From NCBI RefSeq assembly GCF_001644665.1, contig NZ_CP011393.1:124001-188000 (forward strand): DNA of 64,000 bases, written 5' to 3'. Position numbers and translations under genes: made by a program. The stretch's first letter is position 1, and every line of letters starts with the position of its first letter. Source of the stretch: Fervidobacterium pennivorans (lineage in GTDB: Bacteria > Thermotogota > Thermotogae > Thermotogales > Fervidobacteriaceae). This document shows, piece after piece, positions 1 to 8,904 of this stretch. Under the pieces are notes generated by a model. The model saw only the letters and a program-made list of their open reading frames with translations, did not search any database and was not told the origin of the DNA.

Positions 1-705
1 ATAAAGGCATTAATTCTTCCGGAACGCGACAGTTCAAAAACCAGTATCGAAGATGCAAAGACGGTATGTGAACATTTCAAAGTAAACTATGAAATCATTT
101 CAATCACCCCTGTGCTTCGTGCAATGGGCGTATATAAACTGTTTCCACCTGCGCTATTTATTCCGGAAAAAATAAAAGTTGATTATGCAAAAAGAAGATG
201 GCAAAGATACCCTGACCCGTACGTTATGGACCTTAAAAACGAAGGTGACGAACTATTCTTGAAAGGCATCGCATATTATAGAGCCAAACACAGGACAAGA
301 ATGTGCAAGTTATATTTTGAAGCTGAAAAATTAGGATACTGTGTTGTAGGAACTACAAATAAAACAGAACTTACCCTCGGATTATACGTCAAATGGGGTG
401 ATGATTCAGTAGATATAGAACCTATCAAGCACCTTTACAAAACACAAGTCTACGAACTTGCAAAGTATTTGGGAGTACCAGAAAAGATTATACAAAAACC
501 ACCAACACCGGACCTTGTTCCCGGAGTAACAGATGAAGAAGCATTTGGTTTGAAATATTTTGAAATTGATGAGATTTTAATGAAATTGGCTGCCGGAGAA
601 GAAATAAACACGGAAAAAGCAAGAAGGGTTAAGGAATTGATGAAGTTAGCAAAATATCGGGAGCTTAAATCGTTGGGAATCGAAGATGAGCAAACAGCAA
701 GATGA
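1..705 (+). CDS. nadE: NAD+ synthetase (ammonia-dependent type), 5' end cut by window
   Basis: The frame is open from base 1, so the start codon lies before the window. NadE converts nicotinate adenine dinucleotide, ATP and ammonia to NAD+ in the cytoplasm, the last step of NAD synthesis. The visible part begins after the N-terminal SGGxDS PP-loop. It has the family segment LPERDSSKTSIEDA near its start, then the CVVGTTNKTE block with the downstream KWGDDSVDIEPIKHLYKTQV segment, and PPTPDLVPGVTDE near the C-terminus, all typical of NadE. Its last 20 bases overlap the next gene, suggesting co-transcription. The family assignment is firm; only the missing N-terminus limits it. Confidence 0.9.
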   Translation: MKALILPERDSSKTSIEDAKTVCEHFKVNYEIISITPVLRAMGVYKLFPPALFIPEKIKVDYAKRRWQRYPDPYVMDLKNEGDELFLKGIAYYRAKHRTRMCKLYFEAEKLGYCVVGTTNKTELTLGLYVKWGDDSVDIEPIKHLYKTQVYELAKYLGVPEKIIQKPPTPDLVPGVTDEEAFGLKYFEIDEILMKLAAGEEINTEKARRVKELMKLAKYRELKSLGIEDEQTAR

Positions 706-1168
706 GTTGAAATTGCTTTGTGACTTAACCGTAGTCAAACTCGGGAAAAAATTAAGAATTCTGGGTTTTGATACGGAGATAATCAAAACAGTAAACCAGC
801 AAACAGTTAAAGAACTCCTGAGAGATACAAAACGAACTTTGGTCACAAAGTCAAAGAAGTTGGCTAACGCATGTGGCGGGATACTTATCACGAAAAACAA
901 AACATCTGAACAACTCGAAGAACTTTTCATAATACTTAAGAATACAAATACACAACTATCGAATAATCCCGCAAGGTGTGTTTATTGCAATGAGGTCTTA
1001 GTAGACTGTCCAAAAGAAGAAGTAATCGGGAGAGTTCCCGTGTATATTTTTGAAACGCTCGAACATTTCAAACGTTGTCCAAAATGTGGAAAAGTTTACT
1101 GGCGGGGAACTCATTTGGTAAAGTGTAAGGAATTTTTTGCTTCTCGAGGGAAAGAAACTGATATGTGA
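686..1168 (+). CDS. Mut7-C RNase-domain protein with zinc ribbon (DUF82 type)
   Basis: This 160-aa protein has the Mut7-C pattern: an N-terminal half with LGKKLRILGFDTE and LVTKSKKLA, resembling PIN-like RNase folds, and a C-terminal zinc ribbon with CVYCNEVLVDCP and CPKCGKVYWRGTH (two CxxC pairs, residues about 98-101 and 132-135). Members of the family are proposed ribonucleases, but the substrate is not known to me. The ATG lies inside the end of nadE in another frame (20-base overlap), so translation is probably coupled. The family call is good; the activity is inference. Confidence 0.72.
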   Translation: MSKQQDELKLLCDLTVVKLGKKLRILGFDTEIIKTVNQQTVKELLRDTKRTLVTKSKKLANACGGILITKNKTSEQLEELFIILKNTNTQLSNNPARCVYCNEVLVDCPKEEVIGRVPVYIFETLEHFKRCPKCGKVYWRGTHLVKCKEFFASRGKETDM

Positions 1169-1179
1169 GGTGATAATAA

Positions 1180-3909
1180 ATGATAGGCAAAAAAATCTGC
1201 TACGCGTTAATTGAAATATTTGAAAAAGATAAATACTCTCCGAAAGCTGAGAATGTAGCAAATTTATTAGCCGAATTTGTCGGGGTTGAAAAACTTTCTG
1301 TGGCTTTTTACGAAAAATCCAGAGATGTTTACAGAATTCTTGTAAGTAACTTCCTCCCTCTCCAATCTAAAATCCCTGTTTCGGATATAGGCGATAGAAA
1401 TTCACTTTCAAAGTTACCTATAAAACTCAAAGATAGCACCACTGTAGAAGCACATGTTGAACAACTGATTCACAGCACTGCTGAGACCGGGGATGAGAAA
1501 GTTGGCATTATTCTGACGAACGATGTTCCAAAAAAGATGACAAACTTTGCTGAAGTTGTTGATTTTCTTGCATTTGCTTTGTGGTTTATTCCTTCATACG
1601 AAAAGTCGAAAAGTTACCTTTCCAAGTATCGTTCCCTATGGATGCTTACCAGTCTATTTGAATCCGCTAAATCGCAAGAAGAACTTTTAGAAGGGTTTCT
1701 AAAAGTTATTTCCGAAATCATCGAATCGGAAATCACTGCTGTTTTAAGCCTTACAAAAGAAGCAAATGAAGAATTTGATATGATGATTTGCGATTGTCCA
1801 AATTCACAAATACTCCGTAAAAAGCTTAACCGTTCAGAACTTTCTACTGAAACGTTACGATACTTCAAAGGAATGGAAAAGATAGTTTACAAACCAGATG
1901 GACTGAGTGAACTCTTTGCTACAAAGATTCTATCTGCTCTCATTGTGCCCGTAGAAAATTATTGGTTTGTTTTTGCCAACAAAAGAAACACGAATATTTA
2001 CTTACAAACAAAATCTTTCGATTCAATGGATTTAGACCTTGCTCGTGATTCTGTTAAGCGATTTTTACTCGCCAAGGGCCGTATTGAATTTGAGAAAAGG
2101 CTGGAAGAGGAAGTTGCAAAACTAAGAGAACTCCAAAAATTGCACGAAACACTCATCGAAGACCAAAAAGAGCAAATTAGAAAAATGAATGCTGTTCATT
2201 ACATAAGCCAAGCGATGCGTTCAATGTACAGTGTCAAGAACGTCTACAAGACTCTTTTGCTTGGACTAACCTCCGGAAGATTACTTGGCTACAACCGAGC
2301 TCTTTTACTAACATACGACGAACAGCGTGATGTACTCATTGGCAAAATTTGGCTTGGTCCCGATACGGAAAATGTCGAAGAAGATTGGAAAAAAGCCAAT
2401 CTAAGAGCAATGCGCTATGCTGATGTGGTCCAGTACCTACGCGAAGAGGCTATGACATTGGAAATCAACAATAGGCTTACTCAACAGATTGAAAATAAAA
2501 TATTCCCATACAAAGCGCACCCGATACTTGAAAAATGCGTGCTTAGAAAAAAGATATTTGTTGCAAATGAGAGAATTATAAACACCTTGGGCTTAGAAGT
2601 GGCTGATCTAGTCAACCTGCTAGGAGTTAAAGAATTTGCAGTTCTACCACTTGTTGGGCGCGAAGGTGTTTTTGGTGTAGTTATTGTCGATAACTACTAC
2701 ACAAAAAAACCGATAAAGGAAAGCGACGTTGATATTCTAAAGATACTATCAGATAGCGCAGGTTTAGCAATTGAAACTGCACAAAGTTACGAAGAGCTAA
2801 GAAATAAAACACTTTCTCTGGAACGTCAAAAGAGTCTTATCGAGTATCTGCGCGAGTTCTCTGAATCGATTTTGCAGAATATGTCTTCTGCTATTATAGT
2901 CATTGACAAAGAAGGAAAAGTAACCGAATGGAACAAAAAAGCCGAAGTTTACTTCAACCGTCCGAAAGAACAGATGACAGGTGTTGAACTCAGAGCTCTT
3001 GGTCCAGAATTTGAAGATATCGAAGAAATGGCATTCCAAGCAATGAGGATTAAAGAAGAAATAACTCTCAGCAATTATTTAATTCAGACTGGAGGGCGAG
3101 AACGATACTACGATGTGAAAATCACTCCTTTCTGGGATGCCGATAAACTCATGCTCAGAGGTGTCATCATTACACTCGATGATGTTACCGAACGTGTGAA
3201 TCTGGAAAAAGAAAGGAAAAAACAGGAAAAACTCGCAGCACTTGGTGAAATGGCTGCAAGAGTTGCCCACGAACTAAGAAACCCAATTTCTGTGCTTGGT
3301 GGCTTCATCAAGAGACTGGAGAAAAACGCTGATAATCCAGACGCAAGGAATAGATACATAAAGATTATCGCTGATGAGATACTACGCTTAGAACAGATAG
3401 TTAACGAAATCCTCGATTTCAGTCGCGAACCGCGGTCTTTGGAGTTTACGTATTTCAACATAAACAAGCTCGTTAACGATGTCTACATCTTGCTTGAAGA
3501 AAAAATCCGTGAAAAGAATATACTTTTCACATTCGAAACTGATGCTGAAGAAATTACCGTATACGCCGAATATTCAAGAATGAAACAAGTTATTATAAAT
3601 CTTCTCCAAAACGCGATTGAAGCAACTCCAAAAGATGGTAAAATATTAATTGAAACACGCATCAAATTTGATAAAATCGTTGTGTCGATATGGAACGAAG
3701 GAACACCTATTGACAAAGAAACTGCAGAAAAGCTTTTCACCCCGTTCTTTACAACTAAAGTTCACGGCACCGGTTTGGGCTTGGCTATATGCAAGAAAAT
3801 AATAGAAGATGAACACAAAGGAAAGATTTACCACGAAGCAACAGAAGATGGCAACAGGTTCGTTGTTGAACTACCAAAAACAGAAGTGCAGTCAACTAAT
3901 GTTGAATAG
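1180..3909 (+). CDS. Multidomain GAF/PAS sensor histidine kinase
   Basis: This 909-aa protein has no obvious membrane segment and is probably cytoplasmic. The N-terminal about 300 residues look like a degenerate sensor/GAF region. A coiled coil rich in E, K and L follows (about 300-335), then a clear GAF-like domain (about 345-540) and a PAS domain starting near residue 567 (NMSSAIIVIDKEGKVTEWN). The HisKA H-box is AARVAHELRNPIS, with the phospho-acceptor His near residue 697. The HATPase has an N-box (INLLQNAIEAT, about 800) and a G-box (GTGLGLAICKKI, about 863). A good ribosome site (GAGGTG) precedes the ATG. No response regulator is adjacent, so the partner and signal are unknown. Confidence 0.88.
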   Translation: MIGKKICYALIEIFEKDKYSPKAENVANLLAEFVGVEKLSVAFYEKSRDVYRILVSNFLPLQSKIPVSDIGDRNSLSKLPIKLKDSTTVEAHVEQLIHSTAETGDEKVGIILTNDVPKKMTNFAEVVDFLAFALWFIPSYEKSKSYLSKYRSLWMLTSLFESAKSQEELLEGFLKVISEIIESEITAVLSLTKEANEEFDMMICDCPNSQILRKKLNRSELSTETLRYFKGMEKIVYKPDGLSELFATKILSALIVPVENYWFVFANKRNTNIYLQTKSFDSMDLDLARDSVKRFLLAKGRIEFEKRLEEEVAKLRELQKLHETLIEDQKEQIRKMNAVHYISQAMRSMYSVKNVYKTLLLGLTSGRLLGYNRALLLTYDEQRDVLIGKIWLGPDTENVEEDWKKANLRAMRYADVVQYLREEAMTLEINNRLTQQIENKIFPYKAHPILEKCVLRKKIFVANERIINTLGLEVADLVNLLGVKEFAVLPLVGREGVFGVVIVDNYYTKKPIKESDVDILKILSDSAGLAIETAQSYEELRNKTLSLERQKSLIEYLREFSESILQNMSSAIIVIDKEGKVTEWNKKAEVYFNRPKEQMTGVELRALGPEFEDIEEMAFQAMRIKEEITLSNYLIQTGGRERYYDVKITPFWDADKLMLRGVIITLDDVTERVNLEKERKKQEKLAALGEMAARVAHELRNPISVLGGFIKRLEKNADNPDARNRYIKIIADEILRLEQIVNEILDFSREPRSLEFTYFNINKLVNDVYILLEEKIREKNILFTFETDAEEITVYAEYSRMKQVIINLLQNAIEATPKDGKILIETRIKFDKIVVSIWNEGTPIDKETAEKLFTPFFTTKVHGTGLGLAICKKIIEDEHKGKIYHEATEDGNRFVVELPKTEVQSTNVE

Positions 3910-3945
3910 ATATGTTGGCATATAAAGGTAGGAGGAGGAAATAAA

Positions 3946-4299
3946 ATGATGGAATTTATGTTAAAAGCAAAAATCCACATGGCAACAGTAACTGAAAAAG
4001 AAATCGAATACGAAGGAAGTATCGGCATCGATGAAGAATTATTAGAACTGGCAGGAATAAAAATCAACGAGATGGTCTTAGTATCCGACGTAAATAACGG
4101 CAATAGGCTTGTTACATACGTCATCCCAGAACCACGCGGTTCAAGAAAAATCTCGTTAAACGGTGCTGCTGCGAGGCTTGTTGAGAAAGGTGACAGAATC
4201 ATCATTATGGCGTTTGGTTTGTACAATCCCGACGAATACAAAGGACCAAAGATAATAATTCTCAACCCTGACAACAGTGTTAAAGAAGTAAGAGGATAA
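3946..4299 (+). CDS. panD: Aspartate 1-decarboxylase proenzyme
   Basis: PanD makes beta-alanine from L-aspartate for pantothenate and CoA synthesis. It is a small pyruvoyl enzyme that cleaves itself between Gly24 and Ser25. Here YEGSIGID places G24-S25 exactly at the family position when the first ATG is used, which supports that start. PRGSRKISLNGAAARLV is the conserved core motif, and the 117-aa length is normal. A strong ribosome site (AGGAGGA) precedes the ATG. It follows the kinase gene by 36 bases and is probably in the same transcript. Confidence 0.95.
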   Translation: MMEFMLKAKIHMATVTEKEIEYEGSIGIDEELLELAGIKINEMVLVSDVNNGNRLVTYVIPEPRGSRKISLNGAAARLVEKGDRIIIMAFGLYNPDEYKGPKIIILNPDNSVKEVRG

Positions 4300-4346
4300 A
4301 ACATCTGTGATGCCAATTAATTCCAGCAATTCCAAGGGGGATTCGA

Positions 4347-5732
4347 ATGGATATATCGATAACTGTATCACCCGATAAGATGGAGGCATACATCAAGATA
4401 TCGAATATATTGCCCGGAGAAGAAATTACGCTTGAAAAATTAATGGAAGCAATAAGGGAGGCAAAAATTGTTCACAACATAGAGGTCTCCGCACTAAAAC
4501 AACTGTGTGAGAATCCTGTTGAAGGTGTCCCTGTTTTGTTTGCAAAAGGTGATGAACCAAAAAATGGTGAAGATGGACGGGTAGTATTTGAAGTCCTGCA
4601 ACAAAAATCATCATTTACCACTTCTGGTAATCGTGTCGATTTCAGGGAATTTCCTGTTCAAAAAAGAATCATAGTGAAAAAGGGGCAAAAAATAGCTACC
4701 ATCTATCCCCCTACTGAAGGTGTTCCTGGCAGAAACGTTTACGCAGAGCCTGTTCCAGCCAAACCCGGCAATGAGGCAAAAGTGTCTTTGGGAAAGAACG
4801 TTGCACTGAGCGACGATGGAATGCACATAGTTGCAACATCCGATGGAATACTTAAAGTTGACCCAGAAAAAGGTTTAATTGAAGTAAGCGAGTATTTGGA
4901 AATAGCTGGAAACGTTGATTATGGAACTGGAAATATAGAATTTCCTGGAGCAGTTTTGGTAAAAGGAGATGTAAAACCCGGGTTCATAGTTCGAGCAAAG
5001 GGCGACATAGAAATACAAGGTATAGCAGAAGCCTCTACCGTGATTTCCTTAGAAGGCAGTATCAAAATAACCGGTGCAAAAGGAAAAGATAAAGGGCTAA
5101 TAAAAGCAAAAAAAGATGTTCGCATAAAGTATGCGGAATCAGTGACCATAGAATGTGAAAACCTTTATTTCGAATCGAACTTACTGAATTGTACAGTTCG
5201 GGTCACAAATTCTATAATTGGTCAAGGTAGGAACAGTGCGATAATTGCTGGAGAATATATTGCAACATTCCGCATAGAGGCTGATGAACTTGGTTCAGAT
5301 TTTGGTGTTAACACTTACCTTGAGGTCGGTGTCAATCCGTACCTCAGAGAAGAGCTCAAACTAATTAACACCCAAATAGAAATCGACAGAACCAGCCTGC
5401 AAAAACTTATCAACATCGTCAAACAGTACAAAGAATTAAAAGAAAAAGGGGTTAAGCTCACCCCTGATAAAGAGGAGCAATTTTCAAAGGCAACAAGAAC
5501 TCTTATTAACTTAAGAGAACAACTCGAGAAAAACCTTCAAAGAAAACAAGAACTTGAAAGAAAGATTAATGAAATGAAATACCAATGCGAGATAATAGCA
5601 CGCAAAATGCTGTATCCTGGTGTTGAAGTCCATATGCACGATGCAAAATACATGGCCGAAGTTCCTCTACCAAAAGTTGTGCTAAGGTATGAAGACGGAA
5701 AAATCGTCGCAGGGGGGTATTCTGGAACTTAA
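4347..5732 (+). CDS. DUF342 / FapA-type beta-helical protein
   Basis: This 461-aa protein is typical of the DUF342 family (flagellar assembly protein A in some annotations). The middle region (about 150-330) is made of short glycine-rich repeats such as GNVDYGTGNIEFPGAVLVKG and VKPGFIVRAKGDIEIQG, which suggest a right-handed beta-helix. A charged coiled coil follows (about 345-420, with LQKLINIVKQYKELKEKG). AAGGGGG lies six bases before the ATG. The molecular role of the family is not settled. Its place between panD and manA gives no clear hint. Confidence 0.8.
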   Translation: MDISITVSPDKMEAYIKISNILPGEEITLEKLMEAIREAKIVHNIEVSALKQLCENPVEGVPVLFAKGDEPKNGEDGRVVFEVLQQKSSFTTSGNRVDFREFPVQKRIIVKKGQKIATIYPPTEGVPGRNVYAEPVPAKPGNEAKVSLGKNVALSDDGMHIVATSDGILKVDPEKGLIEVSEYLEIAGNVDYGTGNIEFPGAVLVKGDVKPGFIVRAKGDIEIQGIAEASTVISLEGSIKITGAKGKDKGLIKAKKDVRIKYAESVTIECENLYFESNLLNCTVRVTNSIIGQGRNSAIIAGEYIATFRIEADELGSDFGVNTYLEVGVNPYLREELKLINTQIEIDRTSLQKLINIVKQYKELKEKGVKLTPDKEEQFSKATRTLINLREQLEKNLQRKQELERKINEMKYQCEIIARKMLYPGVEVHMHDAKYMAEVPLPKVVLRYEDGKIVAGGYSGT

Positions 5733-5758
5733 CGAGCCCATGAGTTAGGAGGTCCGAT

Positions 5759-6634
5759 ATGGCTTACCATTTTTTAAAAATCCTTCCACAATTCCGTCCT
5801 ATGGTCTGGGGAAATCCCGAATTAAACAATAAGTTCAACATACCCAAAACAGAAACTAATCTCCCAATTGGAGAAGTTTGGCTTCTATCTGGTCACCCAC
5901 TGTATGAAACTACCTTAGAGAATGGCTTAACAATTAATCAGTTTGGCTACAACATATACAATGGTAAATACCCGCGATTTCCCATCTTAATCAAACTTGT
6001 TTCCACCAATCAATGGCTCAGCGTTCAAGTCCATCCCGACGATGAATACGCACGCAACGTAGAAAACGAACCATGGGGAAAAAGCGAGGCGTGGTATTTT
6101 CTAACCGATGGGGAATTTGCAATCTGTGAAGATGTGGAAAAGATGAGGGAGTATATAGCTTCTGGACGCATTAATAAACTCGATGAAATCCTAACATTTG
6201 TGAAAGTCAAAAAGGGAACCTTCGTGAACATCCCAGCCGGAACTGTTCATGCACTTGGACCTAGGAGCACCGTTATCGAAGTTCAGCAATCGTCAGACTT
6301 GACCTACCGCATATACGATTGGGGCAGACCAAGGGAGACGCACTTAGAAAAAGCATTGCAAGTAAGCAAAAATGTTTCCCTAAGCAATATCGTTTTCGAA
6401 AACATCGGTAGTCTCAAAACAAAATATTTTTGCATGCAACAAGTATTGTCACAGGATGAGCTTAATAAAAACACTCTCATCGTTCACATACCTACGCAAA
6501 TTTCAGAAAAATACTGTGCCAGACTAATTATCAACGAAAATACTTGCAAAGGGTACAATAGTTATAGCACTGTTGATAACCTGCTTGAAGAACTTAGCGC
6601 TGGTATTTTTGTCACCAATTTTCTAACAATCTAA
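5759..6634 (+). CDS. manA: Mannose-6-phosphate isomerase, class I
   Basis: This enzyme interconverts fructose-6-phosphate and mannose-6-phosphate and uses a zinc ion. The start FRPMVWGNPELNNKF, the segment WLSVQVHPDDEYA (zinc-binding QxH), PWGKSEAWYFL and NIPAGTVHALGP are all class I (cupin) signatures. At 291 aa it is the short bacterial form. TAGGAGGT precedes the ATG at a good distance. It is the last gene of the + strand run and is followed by a strong terminator. Confidence 0.92.
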   Translation: MAYHFLKILPQFRPMVWGNPELNNKFNIPKTETNLPIGEVWLLSGHPLYETTLENGLTINQFGYNIYNGKYPRFPILIKLVSTNQWLSVQVHPDDEYARNVENEPWGKSEAWYFLTDGEFAICEDVEKMREYIASGRINKLDEILTFVKVKKGTFVNIPAGTVHALGPRSTVIEVQQSSDLTYRIYDWGRPRETHLEKALQVSKNVSLSNIVFENIGSLKTKYFCMQQVLSQDELNKNTLIVHIPTQISEKYCARLIINENTCKGYNSYSTVDNLLEELSAGIFVTNFLTI

Positions 6635-6667
6635 TCCATTCGTACAAACATATGAAAACATAAAACA

Positions 6668-6692
6668 AAGCGGGCTTTTCGCCCGCTTTTTT
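6668..6692. terminator. Rho-independent terminator between convergent manA and acpP
   Basis: An eight-base-pair GC-rich stem (AAGCGGGC at 6668-6675 and GCCCGCTT at 6681-6688) with a TTTTC loop is followed by a T-run on the + strand. The minus strand is also T-rich beyond the stem, so it may serve both transcripts. Confidence 0.88.
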
Positions 6693-6711
6693 CGTTTTTA
6701 TTTAACTGAAC

Positions 6712-6963
6712 TTATTCCCTATCTTTCACTTTCTCTTGGAGCAAGTTAACTATATCTTTTACAGTCATCAACTTCTCAATTTCATCGTCCTCTAGTTTGA
6801 TACCAAACTCATCCTCGAAAACCATAACCAAATCAAACGCATCAAGAGAATCTGCTCCAAGGTCTTCAATCAAATGACTATCTTCCTCAATATCTTCGAT
6901 AGGAACGTTCAACTTCTCAGAAATAATCTCTGCAACCTTTTTGAATAGTTCTTCTCTTTCCAT
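6712..6963 (-). CDS. acpP: Acyl carrier protein
   Basis: AcpP carries growing acyl chains on a 4'-phosphopantetheine arm during fatty acid synthesis. The attachment motif GADSLDAFDLVMVFEDEFG is intact; the serine is about residue 39 from the start chosen here. The protein is acidic and helical, of normal length (83 aa). A GTG lies nine bases further upstream but directly abuts AGGAGG, whereas the ATG at 6963 is spaced nine bases from it, so I prefer the ATG. It has its own promoter (see 7077-7105). Confidence 0.95.
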   Translation of the reverse strand: MEREELFKKVAEIISEKLNVPIEDIEEDSHLIEDLGADSLDAFDLVMVFEDEFGIKLEDDEIEKLMTVKDIVNLLQEKVKDRE

Positions 6964-7076
6964 ATTTTGCACCCTCCTAACTCTCTCTTATTTTTGAAAT
7001 ATTTCCTACCATTCCAGAGTAAAACGAACAATTTCCAGAATAATTGCAAAGAGAGAAGCACAAATTTTCTTGCTAT

Positions 7077-7105
7077 ATTTTAATCAAAGCCATCCTATTT
7101 GTCAA
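7077..7105 (-). promoter_or_regulatory. Sigma-70 type promoter for acpP
   Basis: On the minus strand TTGACA (7100-7105) and TAAAAT (7077-7082) are separated by 17 bases. The site lies just downstream of pepF and about 110 bases before the acpP start, so acpP can be transcribed independently of the trpS-pepF operon. Confidence 0.65.
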
Positions 7106-7112
7106 TATTTAA

Positions 7113-8849
7113 TTACTGCTTTTCCATAGCCACTAATTCTTCAACAAGCCTATCGACGAATTTGAATGCATTCTCCCAAAATCCTTCTTTTCTTAGGTCT
7201 ATACCCACCTTTTCAAGCAATTTTTCCGGAGAATACCTTCCTCCACTTTCCAAAAGTTCTAAATACTTGCCCACAAAAGCCTTTCCTTCTTCTAAATATT
7301 CTTGATAAAGCGCAATAACTAGGCATTGCGCAAAGTTGTAAGCGTAAACATAAAATGGAGTTTCGTAAATGTGCGGTATCGAAGCCCACTCGTTGTTGTA
7401 CCACTCTGGAATTTCAACAACATTTCCGAAAACTCTTTCGAGTTCCTCATGGTATATATTGTTTAACTCATCCCATCCAACGTATCCATTCTTACTTGCT
7501 AAATCGTGCGCCCTTATCTCGAAGTTTGTGAACATATTCTGCCTGAACGTTGTTGCAAAAATATCCTCGATTTTAGAGGCAATAAGCGCCATTTTTTCCT
7601 CTTTCGAAAGCTTGTTCTTTAAATTATCAAACACCAAAAACTCTCCAAATACAGACGCAAGTTCTGCCAGTGTTAACGGTGTGTCGTGATTAAAGAACGT
7701 CTGTTTTCTGGACAACGAACCATGTAATCCGTGACCAAGCTCATGAGCAAGGGTCATAACATCGTACATATCATTTGTAAAATTAGTCAGTACATATGGA
7801 GGTAGTTTTGTCGTTGCGTATATACAATACGCCCCGCTTACTTTTCCTTTCCTTGGGTACAAATCTATCCGCTCTTCTTTGAAGAAAGATTCCACTACAC
7901 TTCCTGCTTTCTCATCGAAGGCATAATAAGATTCCAAAATTATATCCTTCGCTTCCTCGAAACTAAACTCTTTCTTTTTATTTGAAATCGGTGCATATAT
8001 ATCTGCCAGAGTGAGCTTTTCGCCGATAACTTTGGATTTCCAATCATAATACTTTCTCAAAATTTCTGTCTTTTCGTTTGTTACATCTATAAGTCTATCA
8101 ACAATATCATCGCTCACTTCGTTCGCAAAATTCATCATTGAGATAGGTCTTGGAAACCTTCTGAGCCTACTCTCGGTATCGTAATCTCTGACTACCAGGT
8201 TGTAAACTTCAGTGAGGACTATCGCATCATCTTGGAATCTTTCGAGAAACAACTTCATTGCCCTTTTACGCAGCTCACCATTTGTTGACCTTCTTAAAGC
8301 CTTTATCTCTTCCACTGTAAGAGTCTTGTTCTCCCCATCAAGTTCCATTTCAAATGTGTAAGAACTTTGTAACCGGCTATGTATCTTCGCAATTCCATCC
8401 CTTCTTGAAACAGAAGTTAAAGCGAGCACTTGCTCGGCATCCTTTGAAAGAAGATGCTTCCGTTTTTCAATAATATGCCTAATCATATGCTCATAATTAC
8501 CATCCATTTTTATAATCTCTTCAAGCACATCATCACTTAAGGCTGCGAGTTTAACTTCCACAATCGCATCCTGCTCCTGCAATTGTGCCGACAATTGTTG
8601 GATAATTCCCAAAACCTTCTGGCTTTCAACACTCTCAGTATCAACAGAATATCTCATCCAAGCATACTGAATAGACTTGGCGAATTCATCTATGTGCTCT
8701 TCAAAATCCCTAATCAATCTTGCCAACTTCTGAGGAGCGGTTTCACACTCTATTTCATTAGCAATTCTTTTTACTTCTTCTAAATGTATCCTTGCATTTT
8801 CTATCGCAGCCTCATCGTTTGCAAATATCCTTTCTAGTTTCCACTCCAA
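7113..8849 (-). CDS. pepF: Oligoendopeptidase F (M3 family zinc peptidase)
   Basis: This 578-aa cytoplasmic metallopeptidase degrades oligopeptides. The zinc motif AHELGHGLHG is present near residue 368, with a downstream glutamate in the LTLAELASVFGEFLVF region as expected for the M3 clan. Length and N-terminal helical region match PepF. The apparent start is TTG with a GGGGGG ribosome site seven bases upstream; an ATG just before it is out of frame. It is the last gene of the trpS-mscS-lepA-pepF run, 55 bases after lepA. Confidence 0.92.
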   Translation of the reverse strand: MEWKLERIFANDEAAIENARIHLEEVKRIANEIECETAPQKLARLIRDFEEHIDEFAKSIQYAWMRYSVDTESVESQKVLGIIQQLSAQLQEQDAIVEVKLAALSDDVLEEIIKMDGNYEHMIRHIIEKRKHLLSKDAEQVLALTSVSRRDGIAKIHSRLQSSYTFEMELDGENKTLTVEEIKALRRSTNGELRKRAMKLFLERFQDDAIVLTEVYNLVVRDYDTESRLRRFPRPISMMNFANEVSDDIVDRLIDVTNEKTEILRKYYDWKSKVIGEKLTLADIYAPISNKKKEFSFEEAKDIILESYYAFDEKAGSVVESFFKEERIDLYPRKGKVSGAYCIYATTKLPPYVLTNFTNDMYDVMTLAHELGHGLHGSLSRKQTFFNHDTPLTLAELASVFGEFLVFDNLKNKLSKEEKMALIASKIEDIFATTFRQNMFTNFEIRAHDLASKNGYVGWDELNNIYHEELERVFGNVVEIPEWYNNEWASIPHIYETPFYVYAYNFAQCLVIALYQEYLEEGKAFVGKYLELLESGGRYSPEKLLEKVGIDLRKEGFWENAFKFVDRLVEELVAMEKQ

Positions 8850-8904
8850 AGCATATCCCCCCTTGCTTGATTATCTAACCATCTGCAGGTATTGTTATTA
8901 AAAA